Part shown: positions 11,231 to 23,546 of the stretch, one piece after another
Layout of the letters: every line of letters begins with the position of its first letter
Position numbering within the stretch: position 1 is the first letter of the stretch
Source of the DNA: Gigaspora margarita
Lineage: Eukaryota > Glomeromycota > Glomeromycetes > Diversisporales > Gigasporaceae
Reading direction: 5' to 3'
DNA length: 64,000 nucleotides
NCBI GenBank assembly: GCA_009809945.1
Contig: WTPW01000635.1
Span: 13,281 to 77,280, forward strand
Position numbers and translations under genes: made by a program
The notes under the pieces: generated by a model
What the model was told of the DNA's origin: nothing
Databases searched by the model: none
The model's input: the letters and a program-made list of their open reading frames with translations, nothing else

Positions 11231-11569
11231 TACATTTTTTCTTGTTTTAATTATATTATATAGAGCATATTGCCACTTATAATAAGAATATTTTTTTCTA
11301 ATAATTATATATAATTTATTACAAATATAATTATATATACAAACTAAATATCTAATTTTAAACTTAGAACTATTTTATTCTCAAGTTAAATAATATCTAA
11401 AAGCAAACTCTCATATATATTACTAACAAGATTTATGCATTTAAACCTATTTAATTCTTCTATTTTAGCATTTTTTGCATCTCCTATACTGGTTTTACTT
11501 AACTTTTAGACCGTTTTTATTATATTATAATTATTAGATTTAATATATTTGTATCTATAGGTTACAATA

Positions 11570-11770
11570 AATTTTTTGTAACAAGGGTCCATAATTAAGC
11601 CCAAATGTAATATAGTCAGGATTAGTGTAATATTAAAATTAAGATTAGAATTAAAGTCAAAATTAATACAAAATTACAAGAGGAGCATTTTTTGTTAGTA
11701 ACACAACAGAGTTATCCTAGTAAAATTTTGAGTTATTAAAAATTTTGTAAAATGTGGTTACAGTAGCTAT
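11570..11770. mobile_element. Decayed relative of the 11023-11230 MITE
   Basis: It shares AAAATTAATACAAAATTAC, CATTTTTTGTTAG and TTATCCTAGTAAAATTTTGA with the element to its left, in the same order and spacing. The ends (TTTTGTAACAAGG and GTGGTTACAG) are not clearly paired. Confidence 0.5.
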
Positions 11771-12366
11771 AGTTACAAATATATTATTATCATATTATAT
11801 AATTATAATATATTATATATGGGATACAAATTATTAACTCTTTCTAATAATCACTTGTACCAAATTTTTCTTAAAGTAAAATATAAAATTTAGAAAAACT
11901 TACTAAATAAAATACTTTAGAAGCTAGTTTAAACCATTTTTTATTCAAAATTATATATAGTTACCAAGTTTTATAGTACATAAATATAAACTATTTAAGA
12001 TATAGAGTATTGGGTACAAACTGATACAACAACTCTTTTCTTGAGTCTAATTAAAAAAACTTTTCTCGTTCCTTAAAACAAAGTTGCTCAGCTCTTTTTT
12101 GGCTCTATTTTAACATATAATTTATTAAAAGCTGACAAAAATTAATTAGTTTATAACCAAAAAACTCTAAACTCTCTTTAAACAATTTTAAGCTAAAAAT
12201 TTTTTGTTCTTTTTCCTTTTATACACCAAATTTGGGCCCTATCTATGTTTTTGAGCACTCAATATTAGTAGTTTACTCCTTAAATATGCAATTTATACAA
12301 ATTTTCTCTTGGATTTATATTAATTTTATACAAATTAAACAATTACAAATTTGTATTTATATAGAG
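11771..12366. other. AT-rich spacer, nothing recognised
   Basis: Short frames here are compositional. No paired ends found between the decayed MITE and the hAT-like MITE at 12367. Confidence 0.5.
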
Positions 12367-12645
12367 CAGTGTTGTACATTTTGGCTGTTCATAGCCTTTT
12401 TTGGTTGTTCATGTCCAAAATTGTCCAAATGGCCAAGATTGTCCAAAGCTTGTCCAGGCTTTAATAATTAATAAATCTATCTAAAAAATATATAACTATA
12501 TATTTTTTTAAGTGCTGAACACATTTCAGTTAAAATTAAAATAGGTTATCTTAATAAAATTCTAAGTAATTTTACTTTATTTAATTGTCCAAAATTGTTC
12601 AAAATTGTCCAAGTCATTGTTCAAAGCTGTCCCATGACAACACTG
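12367..12645. mobile_element. CAGTGTTGT hAT-like MITE, 279 bp, 8-bp TSD
   Basis: The ends CAGTGTTGT and ACAACACTG are the classic hAT terminal form. The flanks carry the exact duplication ATATAGAG (12359-12366 and 12646-12653). Subterminal regions are packed with direct copies of TTGTCCAAA/TTGTTCAAA, likely transposase-binding motifs. No frame. Confidence 0.92.
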
Positions 12646-12654
12646 ATATAGAGT

Positions 12655-13385
12655 ATAGCATTATAGTATAGTTGGATTGTTGTTACCCCAAGGCTATATA
12701 ACAAGATAGCTCCAAGTTCCATTCCTATCAGGGGATATTCACCTTTAAAATTTAATATTATCTGTATTATGGTGTATTATATAATTTCTGCAATACAAAG
12801 TCAGGTCAAAAAATCTGTAATCTGGTTGCATTGAATCTTTGGGAGCTAACTAATTTGTATAATGTTATACAAGAGAAAAGGAAGCAACTGAGCAACTAGG
12901 AGCAAACTAACACAGATAGTTTTACACAAGAAACAAAAGGCACAAAAATTCTAGAGACAAAGTAGATATGGAAACAGGTTTGACAAGATCTGAGTAAAAA
13001 GATAGCAGAACTTTTGATAGCATTACATGAACCTGATAGTAATTGACTAGTAAACTGAACAGGCAATAGCCTCTATAGCAAAAGAAGGCATACCAACCTG
13101 GCCACTAGAGTTGCACTAGAAAAAAAGAACCTATGCTTTAGAAGTAGGTACCAAAGAAAGAGACTATAAAGGTATCCTTAAGCATAGCTAATGAATTCTT
13201 TTGGGCTAACTAGATTGGTAATCTAAAATACTAGATAAAAGGATCCTGGTAAGAAAGTAAAAGTGCTTGGGTTCAGTGAACTTCACAAGGGCAGAAATAG
13301 GTATTGGTAAGAGGACAGAGGTAACTCTGTCTTGCAAGTATTGGCTTTAGTTATAGCAACAATTGCACTAACTTAAGTATTTATT
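12655..13385 (+). mobile_element. Possible tRNA-headed SINE
   Basis: An A-box-like TAGTATAGTTGG (12664-12675) and a B-box-like AAGTTCCATTCC (12714-12725) are spaced as in a tRNA-derived RNA polymerase III promoter. A body of about 650 bases with higher GC than its surroundings follows. No target duplication or clean poly-A tail was found, and the body does not match the two minus-strand SINEs at 49 and 53 kb, so it would be a different family. Confidence 0.45.
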
Positions 13386-13843
13386 TTTGTTTTTATATCT
13401 ATAAACCTTAACAAAACTTCAAATTGTTATATCTACTACTTTTTTGCATAATAATATTATAGTTTTCTGTCAAGAGATTTTGTTATAAGGGTTCAAATCT
13501 TTTTCAATACTATTTTAGTTATAACCAAATAATCTTGAGTCTAGCTACTACTAGTTAAGTTTTGTTATATATTAAATATATTAACTATAAAGTTTTATAG
13601 GTTAGCTTTTTTGAAATATTTGGTATAAGAAATCATTAAAAAGAGTTTTTATTAATTTTTAAAATATTAAAATAGAAAAAATTATTTTTATATTTTAATA
13701 TATTACTAAATTTATTTTAAATTTTAAATACAATTATATTATTAGCTTTTTTTAGCTTTATTATTACTTAGTTTTATAATAAATAAAGCTAATAATATTT
13801 TATTAAAATATATATATAATATTAATATAAGAATAAATATATA
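13386..13843. other. AT-rich spacer, nothing recognised
   Basis: No paired ends or frame. A GGGTTCAAATC motif near 13490 is B-box-like but lacks a partner A box. Confidence 0.45.
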
Positions 13844-14040
13844 CCATTTCCTATAATGAATAAGTGCTCCCTTTTTTAAAATTTTAAACTCAAACTCAAT
13901 AAAAAATTTTTTAAATTAAAAAAACTTTATAAATCTATAAAATTTAAATAAATAAATTTTTATTAAGTTTTATTAAATAATTTTCAAGATATTTGAGCTT
14001 AAAATTTAAAATGGGAGTGCTTATTCATGATAGAATATGG
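13844..14040. mobile_element. TA-flanked MITE, CCATATCCTAT family
   Basis: Ends CCATTTCCTATAATGAATAA and TTATTCATGATAGAATATGG are inverted with TA outside. It is about 197 bases and strongly palindromic inside (TTTAAATTTTATTAAG-like arms). A better-preserved copy is at 41975-42191. Confidence 0.85.
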
Positions 14041-14703
14041 TATGTTGTATATTAGATCAATTCTTGTATTAGATGAAACATTGTCTAAATTAGATTAGGA
14101 TTATGATAAAATTACAGTAAAGTTAGAAGTTAGTTTAGACCAGTTGTTGCTGAGTATTTAATGCTAATCAAATAATATAGTGATTTACTCTAAGTGGGTA
14201 CCACTTGAATTATCTGTAGGTAAGTGGGTGACCCAGATCAAGTTGTAACAGCCCAGGTAAAAATAGGTTGGTCAACCCACAGGTAACCTATGAGTTGATC
14301 TACTGGTTATTTATAAGTCAAGCTGACCTGTATGCAACCTATGCATGAGTAGAGATAGGAATCTGTCAAATATCTAGGATTAATCATTAATTAATTATAT
14401 ACAAAGAATATTGATTTTATGATCAATCATAGTATTTTGATTAGTCATTGCATATAATTGATCATGTTCATATAATCAATTATAATTTATGGCCAATCAT
14501 ATAATTGATCATTAGTCTATACAAATAACATTATTAAAAAAATTACTATTTTTACTCAAAATTTGACAATATTAGCTATCCCCATCCATGTATGGTGTGA
14601 TCACATTATCTAATTTTGATTTGCTAATATAATATATAGATATGATCACTATCACTAACTATGTATCTATAGTAAAAATCACATGATAAATGGTATAGCC
14701 CTT
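14041..14703. repeat. Degenerate short repeats
   Basis: AGGTAACCTA/TGACCTGT motifs occupy 14220-14345. ATTGATCAT and ATAATTGATCAT variants recur through 14370-14520. No gene. Confidence 0.45.
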
Positions 14704-15750
14704 ATCGTAATAACTAGTAATTCAATTTAGCCCAAATTTTTACCATAGATAGTATTAATATTTATCTATAATATATAAAAAGTTTAGTCAATATTTGATA
14801 ATTCTAGAGTAATATTTGTATACCATAGTTAATTTTTTTAAAAAAATTAACTATAGTATACAAGTGATTTCTTGAGAATTACCAGATTAAATTGGCTAAA
14901 ATTTTTATATATAATAGATAAATATCGATACTATATATTGCCAAAAATAAGCTACCTCCTAAAATAAGCTACCCCCTGTTTTGATCCAAAAATGTAAAAA
15001 GGCCTTTATCTGAAAATAAGCTACTTCTTTGTCACACCAAAAGATAATTAACAAAATTATTAGTTTCAAAAATAAGCTACTCTCACAATCAATTATATTC
15101 ACTACTTAGTAAAGTTATAATTTTACTATATAAATCAATTATAGGCGCTTAAGTAAACTTATTGGCAATATCAAAATACATATATATTCTAGAATTTTTA
15201 TATAAATCGAATAACTTTTTATTATTTGACTTTTAATTTTTATGTTCAATAAAAATTTTTAATTTTTTTTAAAAAGCATATCCATTGAGTGGAGTGTAAA
15301 AATTTAAAGTCAAATAGTAAAAAGTTTTCCAATTTATATTAAAATTTCAAAATATATGTATTTTGACCTTTAGAATAAGTTTATTTAATCAACTATAATC
15401 GATTTATAAAGTAAACTATAACTTTACTATATAGCAATTATAATAATTGATTAAAATAAGCTATTCTAATTTTTTGTGTTCAAAATCAGACAATTTATTT
15501 TCATAAACATATGGTAATACAATATATTTATTTATTTGTTTTTACTATTTAGAGTTTTGTATCCAAAAATAAGCTACCTTTTGTTGTACTTTAAATTAAT
15601 TAAAATAGTAAACAACCTGAAAATAAGCTACTCACAGTTTTTTTGTATTAAAAATCAGCAAAAAAGTAGCTTATTTTTGGTAATATACAGTACTATTTAC
15701 AATAAAAACTTGGGCTGAATTGGATTACTAGTTATTGAGATATCAATTGT
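14704..15750. mobile_element. Foldback MITE split by the 14931-15690 element
   Basis: ATAACTAGTAATTCAATTTA on the left mirrors GAATTGGATTACTAGTTAT on the right once the nested element is removed. The interior also pairs (TTAACTATAGTATACAAGTG near the centre). A second copy lies at about 30890-31190. Outer limits are approximate. Confidence 0.7.
14931..15690. mobile_element. AATAAGCTAC-rich TA-flanked foldback, 760 bp
   Basis: Ends CTATATATTGCCAAAAATAA and TTATTTTTGGTAATATACAG are inverted with TA outside; excision restores the host MITE arm. The motif AAAATAAGCTAC recurs about seven times in subterminal regions in both orientations. The centre shares CACTACATAGTAAAGTT-type palindromic sequence with the elements at 25101-25870 and 55842-56442. 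A shorter relative is at 38314-38627. Confidence 0.85.
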
Positions 15751-15854
15751 CAAAGTTTGAGTAAAAATAACAGATTTTTTTAATAATCGACTACTGTATT
15801 ATAAAATTTTCATAATATTTACTCAAACTTTGATGATGAATATAGTAGTACAAA

Positions 15855-15965
15855 TCGATAAAAATTCTTCAATTGATTAGTTGGTAGATCATCTTACCCT
15901 ATTAATCAAATAATCGATTTTTATTCAACTAATTGATTAGTTGACCATTTAATTAATCGATTAGT
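15855..15965. repeat. ATTAATCGATTAGTTGAC-type satellite, left of the LINE
   Basis: Degenerate units built on (C)AATTGATTAGTTGAC and TAATCGATT fill this stretch. The same satellite resumes at 21840 on the far side of the LINE, showing that the LINE landed inside it. Confidence 0.8.
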
Positions 15966-16073
15966 ACACGGAGGACCAAGTTAATAATAGTTAGACCCAA
16001 CGTACAGAGCAGGCTTTGGTATCCTGCACAGCTGTGAGAACTGAGCTTACAGCGAGTGATTTCACAGAAGAAT

Positions 16074-16529
16074 AACCATTTACCTTAGTTACCAATACAT
16101 CATATCCTGCTGAGGTAAAATCTAAACAAATTCCATTAACATCCAATACAACAACTACCCAAGATACTTGTTACAATAGATTCCTTCAGTACTACAAATT
16201 ACCTATCTTATCATCATCACAAACCATTGAGACATTTTTAAAGTATATACAAAATAACTATCCAGAACTATATACTCCACAGTTTATTAAAATATCAATT
16301 TATACAAACAAAACATTGGACTATAAAGAAGCACACATATATATACCTCATGAACCCTGTTCTCTACCCAACCACTTATTATTACCATTTGAAGACATAC
16401 TATACTGCTATAAGATTTTACTTAAATCTACAACATCAAGTCACTCAACATCAAGTTCACCTCAGAGCTATCTCAACTTCATACTTCTTCTCATATACAA
16501 CCAATTACCCGGAACTTACATCTTACCAT
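16074..16529 (+). pseudogene. Unidentified open stretch upstream of the LINE endonuclease
   Basis: About 150 codons stay open in one frame, ending at a TAG just before the endonuclease begins. Composition is Ser/Thr/Leu/Tyr-rich and I see no CCHC knuckle or RRM, so it is not a recognisable LINE ORF1. No good ATG opens it. It may be a decayed ORF1 or the N-terminal extension of ORF2. Confidence 0.45.
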
Positions 16530-16534
16530 AGCTA

Positions 16535-17258
16535 CTCACAATGTTAGAGGATTTAATATAGCTTCCAAATACAAAATTTGGCAAGATTACTGCATCAATA
16601 ATAACATTTCTATTGCATGTATTACTAAAACTAAAATCTCATATAAAACTAAGCTCTTTTTTTCAACAACAATCTATTTATCTACTATTGGGCTAATTCA
16701 GATAGCTCATCAGAAGGTACTGCAATTTTGATTTGCAATCATCTCAAACCTCATGTACATAGCTGCCTTACTCATCCTGGGGGAGCTATTGCAATAGATT
16801 TATTCTTCAAAAGCAACATTAAACTACAAATTATTTCAGTTTATCTTTCCTCAACTGATATAACAAAAAGAACCAATACACAAAATACTATTATCAATTG
16901 GTTACTACAAGCAAAACAACAAAACCTTCATCCAATTATCCTTGGTGATTTCAATACACAAGATAATGCTTTTAGTTCATTATTCAAATACAAACTTATT
17001 GACTTCTTATATAGATCAAATATGTTTGATATTGGAGCTCATCTTAATAATACACATTACACTTGGTCAAACAATATAAGTTCCAGTAGAATTGATTATA
17101 TCTGGACTAATTCATTCAATCTACAATTTCTTCTCTTATACTATCTAGATAATAGCTATACTAGTACTTCTAGTGATCATTTTATACTTACTACATCATG
17201 GACATTTCCTAATGCTTACTCTAAGCCTCAACGTCTTCATACTGAAATTAGTCACTGA
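16535..17258 (+). pseudogene. LINE APE/EEP endonuclease domain, frame-shifted
   Basis: The domain opens with a THNVRGFN motif, then ITKTK (16621-16635), where the catalytic Glu of the usual ETK is replaced by Lys. The frame then shifts near 16720 and continues with IILGDFN (DNA-backbone and metal site), HYTWSNN, SRIDYIW and SSDHF, the canonical C-terminal motifs of exonuclease-endonuclease-phosphatase folds. It would nick target DNA to prime reverse transcription. A TGA at 17256 closes the open stretch before RT. Loss of the Glu and the shift show it is dead. Confidence 0.9.
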
Positions 17259-17279
17259 ATCTTTAATTATAAAGCACAT

Positions 17280-19080
17280 CTATATACCAATAGTCTGAAT
17301 TTTCAGAACATTGTTCTAATCTATTTATACAACATAATATCCTACTATCAACTGATACTCAAGAAAATATTAATACTACTTGGCACAAAATCTAACACTA
17401 TATTATACAAGATGCAATCCATACAAATTTCTAACAAAATCTCTTGAAAAAGAAGCTATAATCACAAGTATACTCCACACTGTACTGCTCTTCATACTGG
17501 ACTCAAAAAACTTGGCCATTTAATTAAAACTATTAAAAACAATAATAATTTGTATTTACCACATATTAATTCCCATATATCACTTATTAAATCCTATACC
17601 AAAAGTAATCGCCAACCTCTTATATCACTTGATCCAACTCATATTATCTCCTGGCTTCAACATGCTTATGATATATGGAAACAGGTTTACCATGCATATC
17701 ATCTTGAACACTCACCTTTTCTTCGTCAACAAATTAGCCAAGCTTCAGAGAAAAGATGTAAAACTCTTGTCTCTAAACCTACACAGGCTATTAATAGTAT
17801 CCTAGATAGATATCAAATGCCTGTTCACTTCTCTAATATTAAACTTGATAACCAACTAGTAACCAATCCTATTGAAATCAAACAACATATTCAATCACAT
17901 TTCCATAATTGGACATTTTATAAACCAATTAATCAGACTACTTTTAATAACTTTTGGCTACAACAATATACCCCATTTTCTCATATTAATTCTAGCTGGT
18001 ATACTTCACTTACTTCTTCTATTACAGAGGATGAAGTTCTCCAAACAATTGCCAAGCCTCCAAATGGCAAGGCCTGTAGTTCTACAGGTATTAGCAATGA
18101 GATGATCAAACATCTAAGCTCTACATGCATTACTTCACTTACTGCTCTATTCAACTGATATCTTTCTGAAGGTCATATTCCCAAACTATAGAAACAAGGA
18201 AGAATTTTTCCTATTCCTAAAAGCAATACATTTGAAGGCAACTTAATTCTCACTCACCTATTAGCCTTATTGAACATACTAGAAAATTATACACCAAAAT
18301 CCTTACTAATCGACTCAATCAAGTATTTTCACACACCCTATCCTCTCATCTTACAACTATGTAGCACTTCCAGGCAATAGTACATCTATTCCTATATATA
18401 TTCTAAACAACTTAGTTGAAGATGCTAATTGCAATCACAAGGAAATCTGGATCCTATTACAAGATATGAGCAAAGCCTATGACTCTGTAAACTTTACTCT
18501 ACTTAAACAAGCTCTTCATCGACTTGCTTTACCAACTAGTATTATCAGTATTCTTACTAATCTACTAGTAGATAACAAAACCAAGTTATTATTAATCTTG
18601 GCCTTACTCTACCTTACCAGGTTCAAAATGGTATTGATCAGAGTGAAACTATTACTCCTCTTTTATAGCAAATATATTATGATCCTCTTATTATCTATAT
18701 TTATACTAACTCATCAGGCTATACTACTAAAACCTCTTGAATAACAAATCTTAAAAGCCATACTAGAGAAAAAGCTAAATACACTGCTTGGTATTAGCCT
18801 ATATGGATGATATCTTGTGGATTGCCTCTTCTCGTAATGAACTCACCAACATAATTTCAATTGCTGAATCCTTTTATACAATGGCAAATATCCAGTTCAA
18901 TCTATCCAAATCAATTTTATCAACTAATAGCAAACCAAATAATTATTCTCCTATTGCTTTTAATAACCAAGTTATATCTCTTTGGGCCACCTCAACAACC
19001 CTTCAAATTTTTTGGATACTGGTTCACACTTAACAATAAGCAAATTAAACAAATACAACTAATATTTAATGAGTCTTCTT
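17280..19080 (+). pseudogene. LINE reverse transcriptase domain, broken
   Basis: Successive frames carry RT landmarks: NGKACSSTGISNEMIK (about 18063-18110, motif 1 region), IFPIPK (about 18207), motif A DMSKAYDSV (about 18463-18490), and motif C LAYMDDILW, with YMDD at 18800-18811. Stops interrupt it at 18156-18158 (TGA) and 18189-18191 (TAG, where Trp is expected in LWKQG); several frame shifts lie between motifs. LINEs usually have FADD or YADD, so YMDD is less common. It would have synthesised cDNA from the LINE transcript, and possibly from SINE RNA. Confidence 0.9.
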
Positions 19081-19903
19081 AGCTTATTAATATTACCAAA
19101 ACAAAACAAATTACTGACACCCAAGCTACATATATTATAAATACTGTTATTATCCCTACTATCAAATATCGACTACAAAACATAGTTATTAACAGATCAG
19201 CATGTGATAAAATTCTTAAGCACCATATAGGTTTAGTTAAACACAAAGCTAAGCTTAGTTGTACTATTCCTACTAGCACACTTCATCCTCAAATATATAA
19301 CATCAAAAATATCTGGGATATTCAACTTCAACACCATATATCTAATTTCATTAAATGGTTAAATGATAATGATCTACTTGGAACTACAACTCATATTCAA
19401 ATTCAACAAATTCAAAACAACCTTTGGTTACCTACTAGTATCTTCTCACACCCTAATCCTATAATCGATGGTCCTAATAGATATACTACAAACTTCAAAA
19501 TCATCTTATTGTTTAAACATCTTAACTGTATAATTAGTCCTAATATAAACTGGAATATTCCTTTTATAATTAAGGAAGGATTAGTATCACTAGAATCTAT
19601 TCTATCCTCACATCCCAAATACTCTACTTTTAAAAAACAATTCGACACCATCATCTTCTCTACTTAGATCAATTTACTACTTTTGATAATCTATATCTAC
19701 TTGACTAGAAACATATTTTACCTTGACTTAACAAAATTCCAAAAGGAAGAATTCCTCTATGGTTTACCCTATTGGAAGATAAAGTTATCAGTCATTTATT
19801 TGAGTGAACTATATATACACACTTTAACCTATCCCAAACTAACTATTATAGTCATACTACTGAACATTCTTTTAAACATACCAAGCTATAACTAATTACT
19901 ACT

Positions 19904-20790
19904 TTGAATGATCAAATTATACTAGGCAAAGCACGTCGTAAGCCTACTATTTTAGACCATACATTAATAACCCTTTGGCAATGTTCTATTGAAGAACAAT
20001 TTACAAGTCTATATCCATTAGCATCTATTAATACATTACTATGCTATAATTGTCCTCTTAATTCAAATACTATTGCAAATAGATGCACTATTTTTATACC
20101 TACTAGCCATGCTACAAAATTTTTTGGCAGGGTTAATTCTGACAAATCAATCAATTTAAATGCTAACCACTTAGATCTTATTTACTCTATTGCAAATAGA
20201 AGTCCTATTCAACTTCCATTTTTACCAAATATTGTAATTTTTTCTGCATTAATCCCTTCTATATTTCAATCTGGTACTGCACTTGATACTTTACAATCAA
20301 TTGCAAACCAAAACTACAATTTAACTGAACTTATATCCTATACTGATGGTTCTGTTCTCAATTTTAGCAGCTCTCAATGCTCCATGGGCATTGGGTGGAT
20401 ACAGCTACAAAACACATCTATTATATACACCTTCCAAGCACAAACTAATTCTGGCCTTTTTCCTTTAAAGCTGAACTTATTGCAATCTTATCTGCAATTT
20501 GTACTGCACCCAGAAACTGTAATATTCAAGTCTTTACAGATTCACAATCTGTAATTTCCAAATACAACAATCTCATTAACACTATACCACTATCTAAATC
20601 TTCAAATATTGCATATTGGACTATTTGGAATACACTATTAAACTTTGCAAAATCATATAATCTTAATATCAAATTCTACAAAGCCATCGCATACCAAAAT
20701 AATAAATTCAACAATAAAGCTGACCAACTAGCACATAGCTACCAAATTGCACCTTATCTTATTTTTAATCCACACAATATATACAACCCC
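19904..20790 (+). pseudogene. LINE RNase H domain, frame-shifted
   Basis: A long open stretch (19904-20554) carries SYTDGS near 20336, the first catalytic Asp of RNase HI. The partner motifs lie in another frame: AELIA (catalytic Glu, about 20470), FTDSQS (second Asp, about 20536) and NNKADQLAH (last Asp, about 20715). A shift therefore falls between about 20400 and 20465. RNase H removes the RNA strand after first-strand synthesis and is found in I, R1 and Tad-like LINEs. Confidence 0.88.
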
Positions 20791-20799
20791 CAGCATACA

Positions 20800-21477
20800 C
20801 TTTATCTTGATAAATTCCCTATTGAACTTTCCATCTGATGTAGTATAAGAACAATATGCTATGCACAGATAACAGCACTTTGGTCATCACAAAACTGCTT
20901 CCAGCAATGGATGGCTATCTCTCAACATATTAACTGGAATACCTCCTGGCTCTATATCAACAACAATCAAAAAATCTGTAACTTCTCTCACAGTTTTCAA
21001 TCTTTAGCACTTAAATCATTCAGAGTTAAAATACTTTTGGATGATCTTCCAGCACCACATATTTTGCACAAAAGAAATCCAGAATACCCTAATACCTGCC
21101 ACATATGCTACAATGTGAGTGATATACTATATTGGGCTATCTGCCCTACTTCTGATCCATTATTTAGTATTATACAAAGCTTATTACACACTATTTTGAG
21201 TCCTAGTAGACTTGAAACTTCACAAATTAATGCTGAAAACCTTTATTCTCAAATCCTAAATTTGGATAGCTTTCAAATTCACCATTTCTCAAATAGACCT
21301 TTATTATTTTCTACTCTATCTGGTTTTATTCCTTTTAAGATTATAAATACAATACGTAAATATACTCCATCTATCAAATCTGCTAGTTCTCTTACTATTC
21401 AATTGCTTCTCAATATCAATCAACAAATCTATACAAAGTTTTGGATTCCTTATTGTATTTCCAGATCACAAAACTAG
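20800..21477 (+). pseudogene. LINE ORF2 C-terminal region with Cys/His cluster
   Basis: The open stretch 20911-21477 (188 codons) contains LPAPHILHKRNPEYPNTCH then ICYNVSDILYW and a later ICP. This pattern of Cys and His resembles the zinc-binding region after RNase H in fungal LINEs. It ends at a TAG at 21475, followed by a 360-base 3' untranslated tail ending in the A run. Confidence 0.7.
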
Positions 21478-21839
21478 CCCATATCATTTTGACCTTCTCA
21501 AAATAATACTTTATCAACTTATTCATTTTTAAACACCTTTTCTAATAACAATGAACTTACTACACAAACTGCAATTCATAAATTTGAAATATGGCTTCCT
21601 AAATGGATTAAATACTCAATACATTTCTCTGACATCCTTCTTTATAACCAAATCTAGATGAGCTTTGGCCACTCTAGTAGGTTAAGGCCGCAGATAAGTA
21701 TTTAAATTATATTTAGATATATGTCTGAGTTTTTACTCTTAACAATAGATTTAAGCAATGAAAGTTTTTGTTTTGTAAAAAGTTTCTATTAAATTTAATA
21801 AAGATAAAAGCATGGTCTCACCTTTAACATTAAAAAAAA

Positions 21840-22065
21840 AATTAATCGATTAGTTGACTATTCGATTCTTCAATTGTTCAATTAATCAATTAGTTAACTA
21901 TTCAATTATTTGATTAATCAATTAGTTGACCATTCAATTATCGTTTTTTTGATTAATTGATTAGTTGACCATTCGATTAATCAATTAGTTGACTATTCAA
22001 TTAATCCCAATCAATTAGTTGATTAATTGAAATCATTTAGTCAACTAATTGACTAATTATATATA
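21840..22065. repeat. ATTAATCGATTAGTTGAC-type satellite, right of the LINE
   Basis: Units alternate between CAATTAGTTGACTATTCGATTAAT-like and shorter variants for about 220 bases. Same family as 15855-15965, 27760-28380 and 30625-30870. Confidence 0.85.
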
Positions 22066-22814
22066 TAATTTATATCTAGTAGCATTTATACTCAGGTACA
22101 GAACTAGTCATTGTAAATATCCAGAATACAAGAGTAAGCAATTTCAATTTTTTAAGCTATTCTTATTTTATGTTTGCTATAATTTTTTTAATATGTTTGG
22201 TCAAAAAACAAACAAAAATATTTGTACTACATGGACATACTACATTTTAATTTCACCAAATTTTAAGATTCAACATAATGAATTCTATAGGTTCGAAATA
22301 ATTTTTCAGTCGACAATGATTTGCATTTAATATTATACTAAAATTCAAGATTCACAGACCCTATGCAATGTGTGATAACTATAACAATGTTTTCTTATCA
22401 CATATTTATCAAACTTGTATAGATTATTCATTTCTAAATACAATATGCAAAAAAAATTTATTAGTACTAGAAAGCAGACCATTCTGAATAATTCTAAGTT
22501 GCCATTACATATAACGTATTAAAAAGCCTTGAAGAAACTTACTGAATCTTAGACAAAAGCAAAAAACTATCAATGGATTTAAATAAAAAAGCATAAAAAA
22601 GAATATATAAATAAACAATTATATTCTATAAGTAAACATACCCATGATAGGTAAAAATAAAGTGTTATTTGGAGATTTATATAGATAATTAATCTAAATT
22701 GAATCTCTTGATTATTGCAATGTACAGAGCAGCAAACTGTTTTTTTAAAATAATCCAATATTAGTTAATAAAAAAAAATAGCATGAATAATAAATAAAAC
22801 AAAATAAAAAGTAT
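22066..22814. other. AT-rich spacer, nothing recognised
   Basis: Frames here, including one of 93 codons at 22049-22330, have no ATG context, domain or conservation that I recognise. Confidence 0.5.
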
Positions 22815-23241
22815 AATAGAGTATCCATTAATGTGCCCTCTATAAGTGCACACCTCTCTAAATTCAAAGTCAATGACCAAATATATATGGGCTGCTATCA
22901 ATAGAAATCAGGCAGATCTACATTTGAAAAAACATTAATGTTTAAATTTTACAGCTCATATTTTGATGGATTTTAAAGCTATCTTAATAGTTTAATATTC
23001 AAAAGAAAGCTTATGATCTTTGCTTTTTTTTGAATATTAAATTATCAAGGTAGCTTACAAATCCATCAAGATATAAGCTGTGAAAGTTAAGTATTAATTT
23101 TTTTCAAATGTAGATCTGTCTGATTTCTGTAGATGGCAGCCCATATATATGATCTCTATAGATAGCAGCTTTCTTTTATCACTCTCTAAGTGCATTTGTT
23201 AAAATTTGTTCCCAAGAGCATGCACTTATAGAGGTTTACTA
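22815..23241. mobile_element. Pogo-like foldback with CCTCTATAAGTGCA ends
   Basis: CCCTCTATAAGTGCAC near the left end mirrors GTGCATGCACTTATAGAGGT near the right. Inside, ATGGGCTGCTATCAATAGAA mirrors the right arm at about 23120-23155, and GATCTACATTTGAAAAAA is also mirrored. TA flanks are plausible. The CCTCT(A/C)TAARTGCA end style recurs at 47713-47886. Confidence 0.65.
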
Positions 23242-23546
23242 TATTATGTTCATTCTACCCAGAAGTGCAATCTAAATGCATCAGTTTAGTAAATAATACA
23301 TTTAAGCCATCAAAGACATTCTAGTCAATAGTCATTAAAAGAGCTTTGATCACAACTCAATCAAATTGTATGCTTACCAGAAAAAAATTAAACAATACAA
23401 TCTATCTGAATAAAGATAATTAATACTTCAATTTGCAAAATTGTGATAAAAAAAAAAGAATAGCTTATTGGATATTTTAATCAGTACACGTAGTGAAAAA
23501 CTGATAGATTCTATTGTAACATATTACTCTAATTATACTATACCTA

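Larger units (their letters stand above)
15966..21839 (+). mobile_element. Decayed full-length LINE (APE endonuclease, RT, RNase H)
   Basis: The element spans 5.87 kb between direct copies of AATTAATCGATTAGT (15951-15965 and 21840-21854) and ends in a short A run at 21831-21839, as expected of target-primed reverse transcription. In order it shows a leader, an unidentified open stretch (16074-16529), an APE-type endonuclease, a reverse transcriptase with YMDD, an RNase H domain and a Cys/His C-terminal region. Presence of RNase H places it near the I/Tad-type clades. Reading frames are broken many times by stops and shifts, so it is inactive. Because the target is itself repetitive, the duplication could be partly coincidental. 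Confidence 0.88.
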
